A stretch of DNA of 64,000 nt from Pinus tabuliformis. Taxonomy: Eukaryota; Streptophyta; Pinopsida; Pinales; Pinaceae. The stretch covers positions 890,492,184 through 890,556,183 of the forward strand of contig CM062817.1 in assembly GCA_031772625.1 (NCBI GenBank), given 5' to 3'. How positions within the stretch are numbered: the first letter of the stretch is position 1; every line of letters begins with the position of its first letter. Both the position numbers and the translations under genes were made by a program. Shown piece by piece: positions 10,075-21,855 of the stretch. The notes beneath the pieces were generated by a model that did not search any database, was not told where the DNA came from, and saw only the letters and a program-made list of their open reading frames with translations.

Positions 10075-11130
10075 TGTTGATTTTTGGTAGCATCGGATGT
10101 GCTCAAAATTTGAAAGGAGGCTTAAACACATGCATTCTCCAATGCCCAGAAATCGTTTTGGGAAATTCCACCCGGAGACAGTTTTATTAAAATAATTAAT
10201 TATTTTTAATGGGACCCTGAGTCTAAACTTAGGAAATTAAAATAATTAAAAGGTATTAATCTAAACTGTGGGTGTAACTTCTAGAAGAAGACGAGGATCA
10301 AGCCAAAATGATCTAAGCCATTGATTAGAAGTTAATCTAGGCCATTGGTTGTCCAACAGAAAGATATAAGAAGAGGCTTGAGGGGCACTTGGAGAACACA
10401 CAAAGGGGAGATCATCAATTTGATTTTCTGAAGCAAAACATCTGTAGGAGAGATTTTCGATAGTGAACTTTGGCAGGGAGGGGCAGGGATAGTATCCGAA
10501 GGGAAATCTTTCTTGGTTGGAGAATACTCAGCAGAGAAGAGAGAGAGATCTAGTAGAGACAGTGCAGAGCCAGAGAGGCTGACGCAGAGCCACGCAGAAG
10601 CTAAGAGGGGATTCAGAAATTTGCTGAAGGAATCGATTGCAGAAGCCAGAAGCCGAGGTGTGAGACTGAGAGGTGAAAATCGAAGTTCCTTGGCAACAAA
10701 TCAATCAGCTGAAGGGGTAACGCTGTCCCTAGAGGGTGTGACTCTAGGCTGACGCAGTCACTGCGCAGAGGTAACCAGGGGCGATTCTTTCAGTGGCTGG
10801 ATCAACCAAGATTTCCAGTGATAGTGTGAGGTAATCTCACTTATCTCTCTGTCCGTGATATTCTCTGTACTAGATAGCTAGAAGGGCATCCAGAGATTGT
10901 ATTTAGAAATTACTACTGCATAATAATAAAACCCTTAGCTGCTGCACCGATTTTCCCACACTGGGTTTTTCCTGGGACATTTGTCTAAAAATAACTGTGT
11001 AGATGTGTTGTGTATTTCTTTCTTGTACAGTTTCTTGTTTTTGTACTTTATTTAAATGGTGAAGGCTGTAGTGTATTCATTTCAGTGTTTACTGTAGGAA
11101 ACAATAAATAATTTGGTTATGTAATTAACA
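10075..11130 (+). repeat. Probable 3' LTR of copia B
   Basis: Starts TGTTGATTTTTGG right after a canonical polypurine tract. It includes AATAAA at 10925-10930 and the sequence CCCACACTGGGTTTTTCC, which is frequent in the R/U5 part of plant copia LTRs. The end at 11130 (TTAACA) is my choice from the TG/CA rule; no second LTR is present in the window, so the right boundary is tentative. The ORF at 10513-10752 inside it is probably chance. Confidence 0.7.
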
Positions 11131-11225
11131 AATAGGAGAAACGCAATCAGTTGTTGCAGCAGGAATTTGGGCATCCAAATTTTCACAAGGAGGATGTTGA
11201 AGATACAATGCAGAAGCATGGGAGT
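11131..11225 (+). pseudogene. Left half of an open frame split by element Q
   Basis: After a possible splice acceptor (..aaatag at 11130-11135) the + strand is open through EFGHPNFHKEDVEDTMQKHG up to 11225. It continues in frame after the retroelement Q at 23718 (see there). Joined, about 60 codons are open. I do not recognise the protein; it may be a host exon or an older repeat. Confidence 0.4.
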
Positions 11226-14225
11226 TGTTGAGAAATCTAGGCATTACCATTATTTGATTTCTCTTTCATTAGTGACTGCTTGTGAATGATTTTACTTCTT
11301 TAGATTATGATCTTCTTCGTGTTAGATTATTAATGTTCTTCTTCAGCAAACAATAACCAGTGTTCCACGGGGACTCGCCCCCCCAAGGGTCTAGTTTCCT
11401 CGCTCCCCCGCGCTCCGAGGACTTGGGGACGAGTAGGGGACGTTTCCCCACGCTCCCAAAATGGAGGAAACTCAGGGGGACGTGCCAGGGAAACATTTCC
11501 CTTCCCTGAGGGGGCGTTTCTAAAAAGGGGGACGTGGGGGGGCGTGGGGGGACGAGAGGGGACGAGGGGGGCGAGAGGGGACGTGGGTGGACGAGGGGGG
11601 ACGTGGCACACCTTTAATGCATTAAAACCAGTTTAATTAACTAAACGCTGAACTTAATCTTAATTAAGAGTTATTAACATTTAGGGTTTTGGAAAATCAT
11701 TGTTTCATGTTATAAAAACGGCACCCTGAACCATGAACAACACACTCACAACCTTTGCAAGTTCGCTGAGCGCTCCACTCACAGCGTTGGATTTCACTGT
11801 TCGGATTTTAATAAACAGTGCCTGTATCATTATTGATTGTATTAGGAATTGTATACAAAAGGTAAATTACCTAAAAAAAGTCAGTGAATTAATACAATTT
11901 GTTGAAAGTGCAAGCTAGGAAAACCAAGACCTTGAATCAGTTCAATATGGGCTCTCCCCGTTCATGGTGATAGTAGGTTTAGGAAAAGGGCCTACTGTCA
12001 CATGTTCTGAAAAGTGGATCTGACTATTTTGTTTCCAGGAACCAATTAACCACAAGTATGGGTGAAAAATCCGACTTGTAAAAACTTAAAACACTGCCTC
12101 CTTGACTACCATGCGTTGTGTTGATGAGACCTGACTGAAATATAATATTGTTGATATAATAAGACCTGATTAAAATACAGAACGTTAATATTCCACCAGC
12201 CACCCAACTACTTTCCTATATGATTTCTCAAAATTCTGCCCTGACATCTAATTTTGATCCCATGAGAACTTAAAGGGTTCAAAATATACATTCGCTCAAA
12301 GAAAGAAACCAGCAGGATCTGTAAAATGGAAACTAACTAAGCAGTCTAACAACATGAAAAGAAGAAAGTAACTTCCACTTACGTGTCTATCATTTTTTGC
12401 ATGAGATTGCCGATGGAAAAATCTATGGCACAAGGTTATGGCTGTCGCAATGGTTACCTGGGAATTGAATAAACAATAGACAGTCAGCCTATTACTATAT
12501 TAGGCCTATGGTCTTTACCTGTGGAAAAAGCATCCAGGTTCCGTTTAGTCCAAGTTCCAAAAATGATTTCTTTTAGACTTTTTCTCTAGGTTAGCAGTAT
12601 TTAAAACAAAATTGTGAAGGTATATCAGACCTATGGGCTAGTCCTATGGAAGCATTGCCAAATAGGCTATTCATATATTAATATTATTAGTTGAAAATCT
12701 ACGGCCTGCCTAACTAATATGTCAAGAACTTAGAAGTCCAGTTTCTCAAAATCATTATACATAATCCACTATAGTTCTGAGTTCTCTCTATGTTTAAGTT
12801 TTCTTCTAAGAAGGACAGTTCTCTCTTTGTTTAAGTTTTCTTCTAAGAAGGATTGTGTAAATTTTCAAATTCATTGCTTTCTTGCTCCAGGAATTCATAT
12901 CAATGATCATGCTTTGCAGCTTTTCAATTCAAACCAAATTGTCATAGTGGACTCAATTAATAAATTATATTTTATATTTATAAATTTTTAAGACCTTGAT
13001 GCTCCCCCACGTTTCCTAAAAAATGGTAGGGAGCTTTTGCAAAGGCCGCTCCCGCGCCCCCTCGCTTCCTCGCCCCCTCGTCTCGGAACCTTGGTGGAAC
13101 ATTGACAATAACTAATGCATAAACATAAATAGGCAAGATACACAGCATGTAGGCTATGAGCCAGTGCCAAAACCTCTCACACTTTGAGAGGAAAACCCGC
13201 ACACATTTTTCTTATAGAGATTCCAATTGACGAATACCAAGACCAAGACCCTTGACCTAATAGCCACTCCAAGCCCAAGACACAAGGTCTCTTGACAATC
13301 ATTCTTCTTCTCTTCCACTTCGACCTTCTTCATAGCATAAACTGAGATCATCTCTTCTCATGACAACGAATTGTCATGTCATCAAAGATAGCTCCGAATC
13401 CTTGAGACTTCTTCCTAGCAGAGATCCAAACTTCATGTAATGACTTGATCTAAACTAGTCACTGTGATCCGAATTCAGGGATACATCCTCTATTTTGTGA
13501 TCCGAGTTCTGAGAGAGATCCGAGATTCTCTTCAGCCCTTACACTTCGCTTCTCCCTTATCATTTTACTTGCTGTCCCTTTGTATTCATAACTAGACATT
13601 CGAACTTGTCACTTTATCACTGTCCCTGTGGTCTAAATCTTAGAGGGATCCGAATTCCCTTTTCTTCCCACAGAATTGTAGTCTTCGAACCGTAGCCTTT
13701 AAAATGAAGCCTTCATCGAGATATCTATCCGAATTGGAGGTGATCTGAACCTCCTTTTTTGTCACTTCTTCACCGAAATCTCAGACATGCGAAATTTTGT
13801 ACTATACACTAAGGCAAAGTTCCTACCCACATATACATAGTGATTCGTCCTATATAATAAGTCGACATTAGTATCCGAATGGGTGTGTCTCCTTGAGTGA
13901 GCTGACATGAGCCATTACTTCATCTTGCAGGCTGACATGAAGAGAAGGACTTGTGCTTGATGTTGGAGGGCTTTATAGACTTCTATACATTTGACCTATG
14001 CTCAAGAAGAGATCTTCATACATGACATTGACTCTTTGTGACACTGACTCTTTGAATTTAAAGATAAATCCTAAGGCTCTCAATGGGAGCCATCTATGTA
14101 AAACTCGTGCTCATGAAACCCATGAAGCAAGCATAATAATAAATCCATATTTATTCTTTTCATCATTTACAAAATCACAATTACAATGTCATTATGAAGA
14201 CTGAACCTAGTTACATTTTACAACA
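11226..14225 (-). repeat. 3' LTR of Q, interrupted by an hAT-like transposon
   Basis: It matches 22490-23712 from TGTTGAGAAATCTAGG to CATTTTACAACA. The match breaks at 11357 and resumes at 13105-13113, where the foreign 1747-bp segment sits. Without it the LTR is about 1.25 kb. The spurious ORF at 13154-13351 is conserved in the other LTR at 22662-22856 only because the LTRs are copies. Confidence 0.94.
11358..13104. mobile_element. Non-autonomous hAT-like DNA transposon
   Basis: The 1747-bp insertion has an exact 8-bp target duplication ACAATAAC (11350-11357 and 13105-13112). The uninterrupted site is preserved in the other LTR near 22617 (ACAGTAAC, single copy). Terminal inverted repeats read CAGTGTTCCAC on the left and CAATGTTCCAC on the right (reverse complement). 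Eight-bp duplications and CARTG-type ends are hAT hallmarks. Both subterminal regions are G/C-rich with many GGGGACG-type units (left 11375-11612, right about 13015-13095). There is no transposase ORF. Confidence 0.9.
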
Positions 14226-14235
14226 CTCCCTCTTA
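14226..14235 (-). other. Polypurine tract of Q
   Basis: The minus strand reads TAAGAGGGAG directly before the TGTTG of the 3' LTR, the canonical plus-strand primer tract of plant copia elements. Confidence 0.9.
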
Positions 14236-16031
14236 ACTAGGGAGGTATTCATAATGGTACTTGGTCATTCTCAATCTTGAAGAATTTCTTTTAAGAAATC
14301 GGATTGGTAACCCATTTGTTTAGCATCATATCAACCAACATTGTTACATAGCAAGGCCTTGACTAATAGCTTTATCTCTCCACAAGGTCTGAGCTCAATG
14401 ATGACGAAACCAATGATTTGTAGACACTCTCATCATTGTCTCTCTCAGAACATACCCTACCCGGGTACTCAGGGTGTGTTCCATGAGGACTATTCTTATC
14501 TTGGACTCCCCAACCCTCAAAGAATATCAGTCCTCCACGACTACGCTTCTCTCAGGTACCCTATCTCATCCTCAAAGAGTATCAGATGCCAAATGATCAA
14601 CCAATCCTCTCATTCTGTCTTCCCAGGTGATGGTGAAGACCAGAATGATGTGTCTATCTCTCCCTCTCATTTAGGGAGGACATACCTATTCTATTAAAGC
14701 AATTAAAGCAATTTACTCATTCCTACATAAGGAATGTACCTAAGCTCCCTCTTGGCCTAGGAATTTTCAAGTTTCTTCCAAGTAAGAAACTTTCCAGGTG
14801 ACCTCTTAATTAGGGACCTACAACAGCTCCTCAGGTGGAGATAATGGGCCAATCAGCGGCTTGAAGAACTCCTTTCTTCGATGTCATGAATTTCTTCTTT
14901 GTTATGGAGTCTTCATCTTTGGGACTTCTTCATAGGGTACAAACCATCCATCGCTTATATCCATTAGTTAGTCATGTCATCATTTTTTTCATCAGAAAGT
15001 GATCCATCAGCCTTCATCTGGCATTGCTTCATGTTATGCTACCTTCATCAAGCTTTCTTTCTCCGGAAAGTTCTTGCATCCTTCTGCAGGTTCTTCATGG
15101 AAGACATTCATAGTTCTTCTCTTCGGTAGCCCTGCATAAGCCCATCCAGATACTTGTTCAAAAATAAGAAATGAACACTTAAATCAAAATTAGTTTTGTG
15201 ATGGTCTTTCATCATGACATCTTCCTGTAGTTATCATCATCCTACATACATGTTGACATATCTCCCAAAGATATTCATTATCAAGGGTCTCCATCTTTCC
15301 CAGACTTCCATCAGAGTCTTCATACCTTTCCGGGAGATTTCCTAGTCAAATCTTCTTGGTCTTCTGGATGTTGATTGCCTTTACCATGGTTGCATATTTC
15401 ATTATCTCTTCCTTCCTTTCACACACATTTCATTTCATTCCCAAGAGCTTCTAATTAGAGTTCCTTAATTGTAGTCAATCACCTCATACTTCATATTAAG
15501 ACATATTATGTTGATTTCAGGTGGTGTGACCTATGCCTTCCTGCATCTTTTTAGAGGAGAAGATCCTTTCCTTTGATCATGCTTCTCAAGATCGAGCAGT
15601 GATCCATGTTACCTGCAACCATACGACATTACATTATAGTATTGAATACAAGCATACATACCTCATTTACCTTCAGGTCATCTAGGTTTCTTTCAACAAC
15701 TTCCTTGATTGACAATATCTTCAACCCCTTGATCTGCTTCATTTCTTATGTCATCATACCATCATCCCATGAATTCCACAAGTTGGAGTTCCTGATGAAA
15801 CACTTGCTTCCACTCTAGATCGGTGAACCCTTCGATGAGGATTCCATCAAAGGATCTCGAGTATCTCGCATATCCTTATTCAACAGATGTTTCCCTTTGC
15901 CTGATGTATGATGAGACTTGTCCTAGATGACTTCCCCCTTTGATCTTTCAATGAGGTCACCAAGAGCTATATCCTTCAAAGTTGGCTATCAGACATACTT
16001 CATGTTTCTTATGGTGATGTCAGGAGCTCTT
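14236..16031 (-). other. Internal region of Q without recognisable pol
   Basis: About 1.8 kb lie between the gag remnant and the polypurine tract. The + strand is rich in CTTCAT/TCTTC words. I find no protease, integrase, RT or RNase H motif on either strand. ORFs here (14341-14697, 15606-15818, 15927-16196 on +) have no family features and look like chance. Confidence 0.6.
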
Positions 16032-16508
16032 TTAATGCTTTTCCTCTTCCTTGGACTTGCTTCTTCCAGCTTCCTCCACTTCTTCGGTGAAATGGACTTC
16101 TTCTCTATTCTTCTTGTTATTGCCCTTGAACTTAGAACAATCTTTCCTGTAGTGCTCATAGCATTGAATCTTAGCTATGTTCTTTTTCCCTATTGACAAA
16201 TGTCTGAATACATTTGTCCTCAACCTGTCTTCTTCTATCTTGCATAGAAAACACAAGTTGTTGAATGGGATAGCTTTCTTATCCTCAGACATTTGTTACA
16301 TTGTTCATCAGTTAGTGCAATTAGAACAATGAGGATTATCTCTCCCAGATCTTGCAATTGAGATCTTATGAAGATAACCCTTTATCCTTTGATTCCTTCA
16401 ATTTGAGTAGATAAGATCTAAGTGATGTGACCTTCTTTATCGCATCTTCAAAGAATAGTTCTACTAGCTTATCATATATCTCTTTGATGTCTCTAGTCTC
16501 GCTATATG
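16032..16508 (-). pseudogene. Q gag, C-terminal half with degenerate zinc knuckle
   Basis: Read on the minus strand from 16508: ETRDIKEIYDKLVELFF followed by VTSLRSYLLKLKESKDKG, a typical copia Gag middle region; a stop follows. The frame at 16292-16032 has IQCYEHYRKDCSKFKGNNKK, which keeps the outer Cys of a nucleocapsid knuckle but lacks a complete CX2CX4HX4C. This half was separated from the N-terminal half (21664-21855) by the insertion of the element at 16514-21658. Confidence 0.8.
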
Positions 16509-16513
16509 GGGAT
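16509..16513. repeat. Left target-site duplication GGGAT of element P
   Basis: GGGAT occurs directly before the TG end at 16514 and again directly after the CA end at 21659-21663. Removing the insert and one copy restores a Gag reading of the type GPLIPHI, which supports the boundaries independently. Confidence 0.9.
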
Positions 16514-16629
16514 TGTTAGGGTCCTATATTTCATAGGATGAGTTGTTTTTACTTGATGATTTATATTTGAAAAACGTAAATAATATTTCATGTTTGAAAT
16601 TTATTTCAAAAAAAAATAAAAAAATAAAA

Positions 16630-16663
<34 letters not shown>
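16630..16663. repeat. TA microsatellite
   Basis: A pure (TA)n run of about 14 units inside the A/T-rich 5' part of element P. It is followed by A-rich purine tracts to about 16755. Confidence 0.95.
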
Positions 16664-16665
<2 letters not shown>

Positions 16666-17225
16666 AAGGAGAAGAAAAATAAATTGTAGGGGACAAAAAA
16701 AATAGAATAAAGAAAGAAATGAAAGAAAAGAAAAGAAAAACAAAGAGAAAAAAAAATGAAAATGTCCCCCTAGGTGAGCAAGTCTAAATGCCACCAAGAA
16801 AAATCAAAATTGCATGAAAGCATACTTCAGGAATTTTTGTAAATAAAGCGTGCAGCTTGTTTAAATGCCACATTGTAAATAGGAGAATTAGAAATAGTTA
16901 GTCTAATCACACTGTTTAAACGTGATTAGGCTGAAAATAAATTTAATTAGGTGAGTGAATAAATCAATCACACAGTTTAATTGTGATTGAGCTAGATTAG
17001 TGGAGTTAATTGACAAAAAAAAAAAAAAAAAGTTAGAAAAATGAATAAAAGGGGCTTGCAAAATCAAATGCGCCCTAGATTTGATTAATTTGGTTTAGAT
17101 TAGTTAATTTGATTTGAAATAAATTAATCATGTGGTTAAATGTGATTAATTACTTGTAATAGCATATATTATTCATAAATGTTTCAAAGGTTTTAATAAA
17201 GTTGGAATGTGACCAATAAGTTTTA

Positions 17226-17927
17226 TTGGCATATGATTTTCAACTGTGCAAGAATCAACGGTTAAGATCTCCCCTGCCCAGATCAACGATGGGGGATTGC
17301 TTTCGGGCCCCCCCGAGCTCCATCCCACTTTACCCACGCGGGGGGGGGGGGGGGGGTGGGCGCGGGGCTCCGAAAGGATTCGCTACGTGTCACCCTCACC
17401 ATGCTTCACATCCCCCCCCCGAAAAGTCATCCGACATTGACCACTTACTCCCGCGCCAACAATCACTTGCCACCTCAGCTGACTTTCCCTCCACTCATTG
17501 TCTGCGAACTCACCACCGCGGACCCCACTCCCCCAAAATTCCGTCCATCAAACTTTTCCAAATATACTCTACCACTCCCAATGAAAAGCTGCCATCTGGG
17601 ACTCTCTCGCCCACATAAGCAAACCGTTACACCAATTAAATCTCTCTCGCTCCTATTGCAACGAACCTGCTCCGGGAACGGCAAAACAAAATGGTAACTT
17701 CAAAATTACCTTATTAAGCACTGTTAAGCTGCAAATTCTTTCTATCGTTGTTTTGCACCGCCTGTTCAAGTTTTCAATCCTCCATGCAGTCGCAGTAACC
17801 AGAAAATTGTTCGACGACAGTAATCCAATCGCTATCAGAGACCCCACTTCAGCATTCTGCAGTTAGTTTCCTGTTCCAGGTAATCCTAGTGTCGTCGTCC
17901 CTCTGTGTTTGCTTTTAAAAATCGATA
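17226..17927 (+). other. C/G-rich leader of element P with long G run
   Basis: Base composition changes sharply from A/T-rich to C/G-rich. An uninterrupted run of about 17 G lies at 17341-17356, and poly-C runs lie near 17307 and 17412. Overlapping ORFs (17226-17618, 17246-17440, 17356-17697) are in three frames and have simple composition, so I treat them as chance. The stretch directly precedes the ATG at 17928 and may be the promoter and 5' UTR of the long ORF. Confidence 0.5.
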
Positions 17928-20900
17928 ATGCCTCCTAAAAGTAGAACCCCTAAGGACAAGGGAAAGAAACCAGAGGAAAATCCCATGTTACCCCCTCCTA
18001 TTGACTTGGATCATCTACCCTTAGTCGATCTACAGTATAAAATCGTTGAGACAAACTGTGAATTTGACTTGTTCGAACTTCACTGTTGGTTGAAGCAAAA
18101 ATTCTTAGACCAGAGCAATGAATTGAATCTATGGGAGTCTACCCTCCCCCAATTCATGTTCCCACAAACCCATCATTTCCCTGAGCTAGTCTCTTGCTGT
18201 CAAGTGAGCTATGTACCCTCCCAAAGAGAAATTGTGAGCCGCAATGGTGAAATTCTGATCACCATCACAACCGAAGCCATATCTCAAATGATCCAAGTAA
18301 TAATTCCAGAGTCTTCCAAGCCACTGTCAGTAGACTCTCTCATAGAGTTCTACAAGAATTTAACCTTCCCATAGAGAGCTAAGATATTTGAAATCTTTCT
18401 TCCCGAAGATGCCCAATTACCTAAAACAAACCCTCCATATTCCTCTTCTATGTTCCTTGAGGTAACCAAGCAAATAATCAGCATCATCTCGTACCTACTT
18501 GGTTATCACTCTGATCAGTGGGTTGATGAGGCCATTGTTGGCTTCTTGTCAATTTTTACCACTAGTGAGAAACTTGTTATTTTTAATTACAGTGAATTTA
18601 TTGCAGATGCAATGCATGATCAATTCATGAAGTTTCCTACAGAGGGAGCTTTCAAATATTCTGCTGTTTTAGTTTACATGTTTATTTATCATCAAGCAGA
18701 CAGGTTTCCCTTTACTTTGCAGAAGATGGATGAGCAGGGTAATGCTCAATCAGTCATACATTGGACCTCTCTAGTTAGGAAAAACTCCACAGAGTTTACT
18801 TTCACAGACTATGTTGATCAGTTCTTGTACACAGTTATTTGTTTGCTACATAGTGATTTGGAGCCTAGGATAGGAGCAGATATTCAAAAGGTTTTGCATC
18901 TTAGTGACCAGGTGAAGATAGGTGACTGGTATTTATACCAGAACTACACCGAGATCAGAATCTATGGGTGTGAATTGCCACCCTATAGGCTGCCAAAATT
19001 TGTTCCCATGAGACTGTTCTCATTAGAGTACATCAGACAAATGATACATATGGATGACTTACATTTTGTGGCAGCTAAGAAGAAGGCACAATTTAAAATC
19101 AAAGCACAGGTTGGACCTTTTGTGTGCAATACCAGAACAATTGGTAAAGAAGCTGATTTGTTGTTGAAGCAATTAAATTTCAAGTTGAGCTTTACTTGGT
19201 CTTATGACCCTTTTGGTCTAATTTCAAAGTTGAGGGTGGAGCAAAAGACTACTCCCTACACACATACTCCTCGGCTAGAGATCGAGCAATACATGAACAA
19301 AGATCAATGGGAGGAGAACACCTTGCAGGAAGCGGAGGAGCAGATTTTATCTACAACCACCTCACAGACACCAATCCCTTAGGATAAGCATGATAAAAGG
19401 ACCAGAGAAGAAGAGTCTTCTCAAGTGACAGAAATTGAAGCCAAGCAGTTCTTAATCTATACAAAGAAGCCTAAAAAGAATCCACCACCAGTTTTTATGC
19501 AGGATGAAGAAGGACATACTACTATAGTCATGACAGGTAAACATGTTTCAACAACATCATAAGACATTTTAGCAGGTACAAGACAGGAAGACATTTTTAT
19601 AGGCTCTCCATCTTCCTCTGCTTCACAAGATCCTCCAGAAACACCACAAACAATTGACTTGGCTCAAGACAATGCTGAGCCTAATATTTTTGCCAAATAC
19701 AAGGCAATCAAACAAAGGAATGCAATTTGGAAAGCCACAACCTACACACAATTTTGGACACAGACAACTACATCACAACACAGGTTCCTTTCAGCATTTG
19801 ACACGGAAAAGGGCAAAATGCAAATTGCATTCCTTGAAGCTAAAGTGCTAGCCCCAAGGACACCAACAGATTATAAATAATCTGTGTTTAGTTTTGATAC
19901 ACAGCAAATTCATCCAATAGATCAAATGGACATGCACAAACAAACCAGTGAAATGATGTATTCTACACTAACTAATGTTGCCATGTCCGCTTCTAGGTTG
20001 CATGTATCATTAAACAACACATAGTCACAACTAAGTTGGAAAGGATTTCATCCTTAGCCAAGGATACCAAGATCAAGTCACTGGAAGACTTGGTGATCAA
20101 ACTGGGATATAATCCCAAAGATGTAAAGGCAACAGAAGAGCTTGTGAAAAGAAAGGATGCTGATATAGCAACATTGAGGAAGCAACTAAAATTGCCTACC
20201 ACAGAAGATCCACAGGCTAAGGAAGTCAGAGAGATGGAAAAGCAGAAAGAGGATATGTTCCGAATAGTGATTGAACAAAACAGCCAGATCCGGGACATGG
20301 AAGTAGAACTGGAGAAATTGCTCAAAGAAAAAGAGCAGGAAACATAGTTGGCCATAGTTCCACTTACAACAGTCCCAATTTCAGTGACCACAACCCTAGG
20401 AGCATCTACATCAACTTCAACACCAGCACAAACATCGGATTCTGCAAGTGAACTTGTTAAATCCATGGACGATCTGTCCATTTAGGAACTAGAAATTGCT
20501 AAGTTAAAAGCTCAACTCAAGACACTGTCAGAACATAAATTAAAAATTGATAATTCTTATGTGGCAGAGTTGCAGAAAACCCATCAACTTAATCTAAAAA
20601 TTGAACAGTTGCAGAGTGAATCAGTTATGACTCAAACTCTGGCCCAAGCTAGAGAAAACATATGGACAGAAATCAATGAAGCCATCACAGAAATATGGCC
20701 TTCCATACAGATTATTTTCGAGCAACAAGAATTAATACAGAGGTCCAAAGAGGTAATAAGGCAAATCAAAATAGACTTAGGACAAAAACCTGGGGAAGCA
20801 ACAACAATTATCAAAATCTTGAATTCCAAAAACAGAGAAGAATTAGAGCAGCTGGGAATTCAAGATAGGACAGAGACTATTCTAGAAGTGAAGAGGATGC

Positions 20901-21303
20901 ACACCAAAAGAAACCTTATGCTACAGCTGGACAATAAATGTCAAAATCTAGAAACCAACATACAAAGATTTCATAAGAAGATGCAGGTACTGAACAGGAA
21001 AGGTCTACCAGGACTGATTGGTATGGGAGATAAACTCATGAGCTTGACAAAGTACCAGGAGAAACTATGCAATATTGCCCAAAACAAGTCAAGATTTACA
21101 GGTGTAAAGGGGGATATAACAGAGAAAGCATTCCTGGAGGCCTTAGATTTCGACTTGTTCATCAGTCATGAGCTTAGACATTTGTTCATCATCAAACCAA
21201 CTTTCTAGAAGTACACAGATGTGGATGAGACCTATAGAAAATTAGTTAAATTTTCTATCCCAAGTGAAGACAGATGGGACAAGCTGTGTGAATTACTTGA
21301 GTA
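17928..21303 (+). pseudogene. Long unrecognised coiled-coil-rich protein of element P
   Basis: One reading frame of about 1125 codons, broken by about eight stops and a frameshift near 20020. It begins MPPKSRTPKDKGKKPEENP. Residues of the first 500 codons look globular (for example GDWYLYQNYTEIRIYGCELP and LSFTWSYDPFGLISKLR). A Ser/Thr/Pro-rich, Lys-rich linker follows (about 19383-19650). The C-terminal third (20036-21208) is rich in Glu, Lys and Gln with heptad-like spacing and is probably coiled coil. No zinc knuckle, protease, RT, integrase or transposase motif is visible. Nearly all stops sit where one C-to-T change from CAG or CAA would make them. Function unknown. Confidence 0.7.
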
Positions 21304-21663
21304 ATTGTTTTTATCTTCGACAACAAGGCAAACAACGCAACAAATTTGGAGGCTTAGTCATCAACAATCATCCCCAACAATAGGGCCAGCAGTCCCAAAC
21401 CTGTAAACTCTGTACTTGGTCACCTCAAACCTGTGACTCCATTTGCCCAATGCCCTTTCTTCCCAGTTTCAACACAACAACACAAAAAACCCAAACTTGA
21501 ATTTAATAGCTAGCCTAATACCTTCAGTGAAACAAAGCTAAATCATAAAGAGAGATCCCTCTCTGAAACTGGAAGGGCTAAACTCCCAGTTTCCAAAGTG
21601 GTTCTGTGGTTACCTCTGTGATTTTTTCCGCAACCTCTAAAATTACGGAGTGATAACAGGGAT

Positions 21664-21855
21664 GAGGGGACCTTTTACTGATTTCATAAGAACCACTTGA
21701 GCCCTTTGATCCCTTTCCATGTATTCATAGGAGACCTTTTCATAGATATGTTCAATGACTTCACTTTCTTCGAGGACTATGTCTATCCTCCTTTTCCATG
21801 CAAGGACTTTTGAAGACCCAATCAGATTATTGATTTCCTTGCGAAACGAAGTCAT
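21664..21855 (-). pseudogene. Q gag, N-terminal half
   Basis: From the ATG at 21855: MTSFRKEINNLIGSSKVLAW followed by KRRIDIVLEESEVIEHI and VVLMKSVKGPLIPVI. This is the classical copia Gag N-terminus (SNFxxWKxRMExxLEE, then HLIPHI). It stops at the inserted element P and resumes at 16508. The ATG fits the usual family start and lies about 620 bp from the primer site. Confidence 0.88.

Larger units (their letters stand above)
16514..21658 (+). mobile_element. Unclassified 5.1-kb element P, TG/CA ends, no LTRs seen
   Basis: The insertion starts TGTTAGGGTCC and ends GTGATAACA, with a 5-bp duplication GGGAT, as for integrase-mediated insertions. Yet I could not find the left end repeated near the right end or the reverse, nor a primer site. 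The first 700 bp are A/T-rich with a TA microsatellite; 17226-17927 is C/G-rich with a run of about 17 G; then one long decayed reading frame follows to 21303; the last 350 bp are noncoding. It lies antisense to the host element Q. It could be an unusual non-autonomous LTR element that lost one LTR, or a new type. Confidence 0.72.

Noticed and set aside
12978..13202. Minus-strand ORF spanning the hAT/LTR junction
   Set aside because: It crosses the border of two unrelated elements, so it cannot be a conserved gene.
17226..17697. ORFs across the long G run
   Set aside because: Poly-Gly or poly-Pro stretches from mononucleotide runs and three competing frames.
21643..21855. Independent small gene
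   Set aside because: It is the N-terminal half of the Q gag, cut by the insertion of P; its last codons run into the insert.
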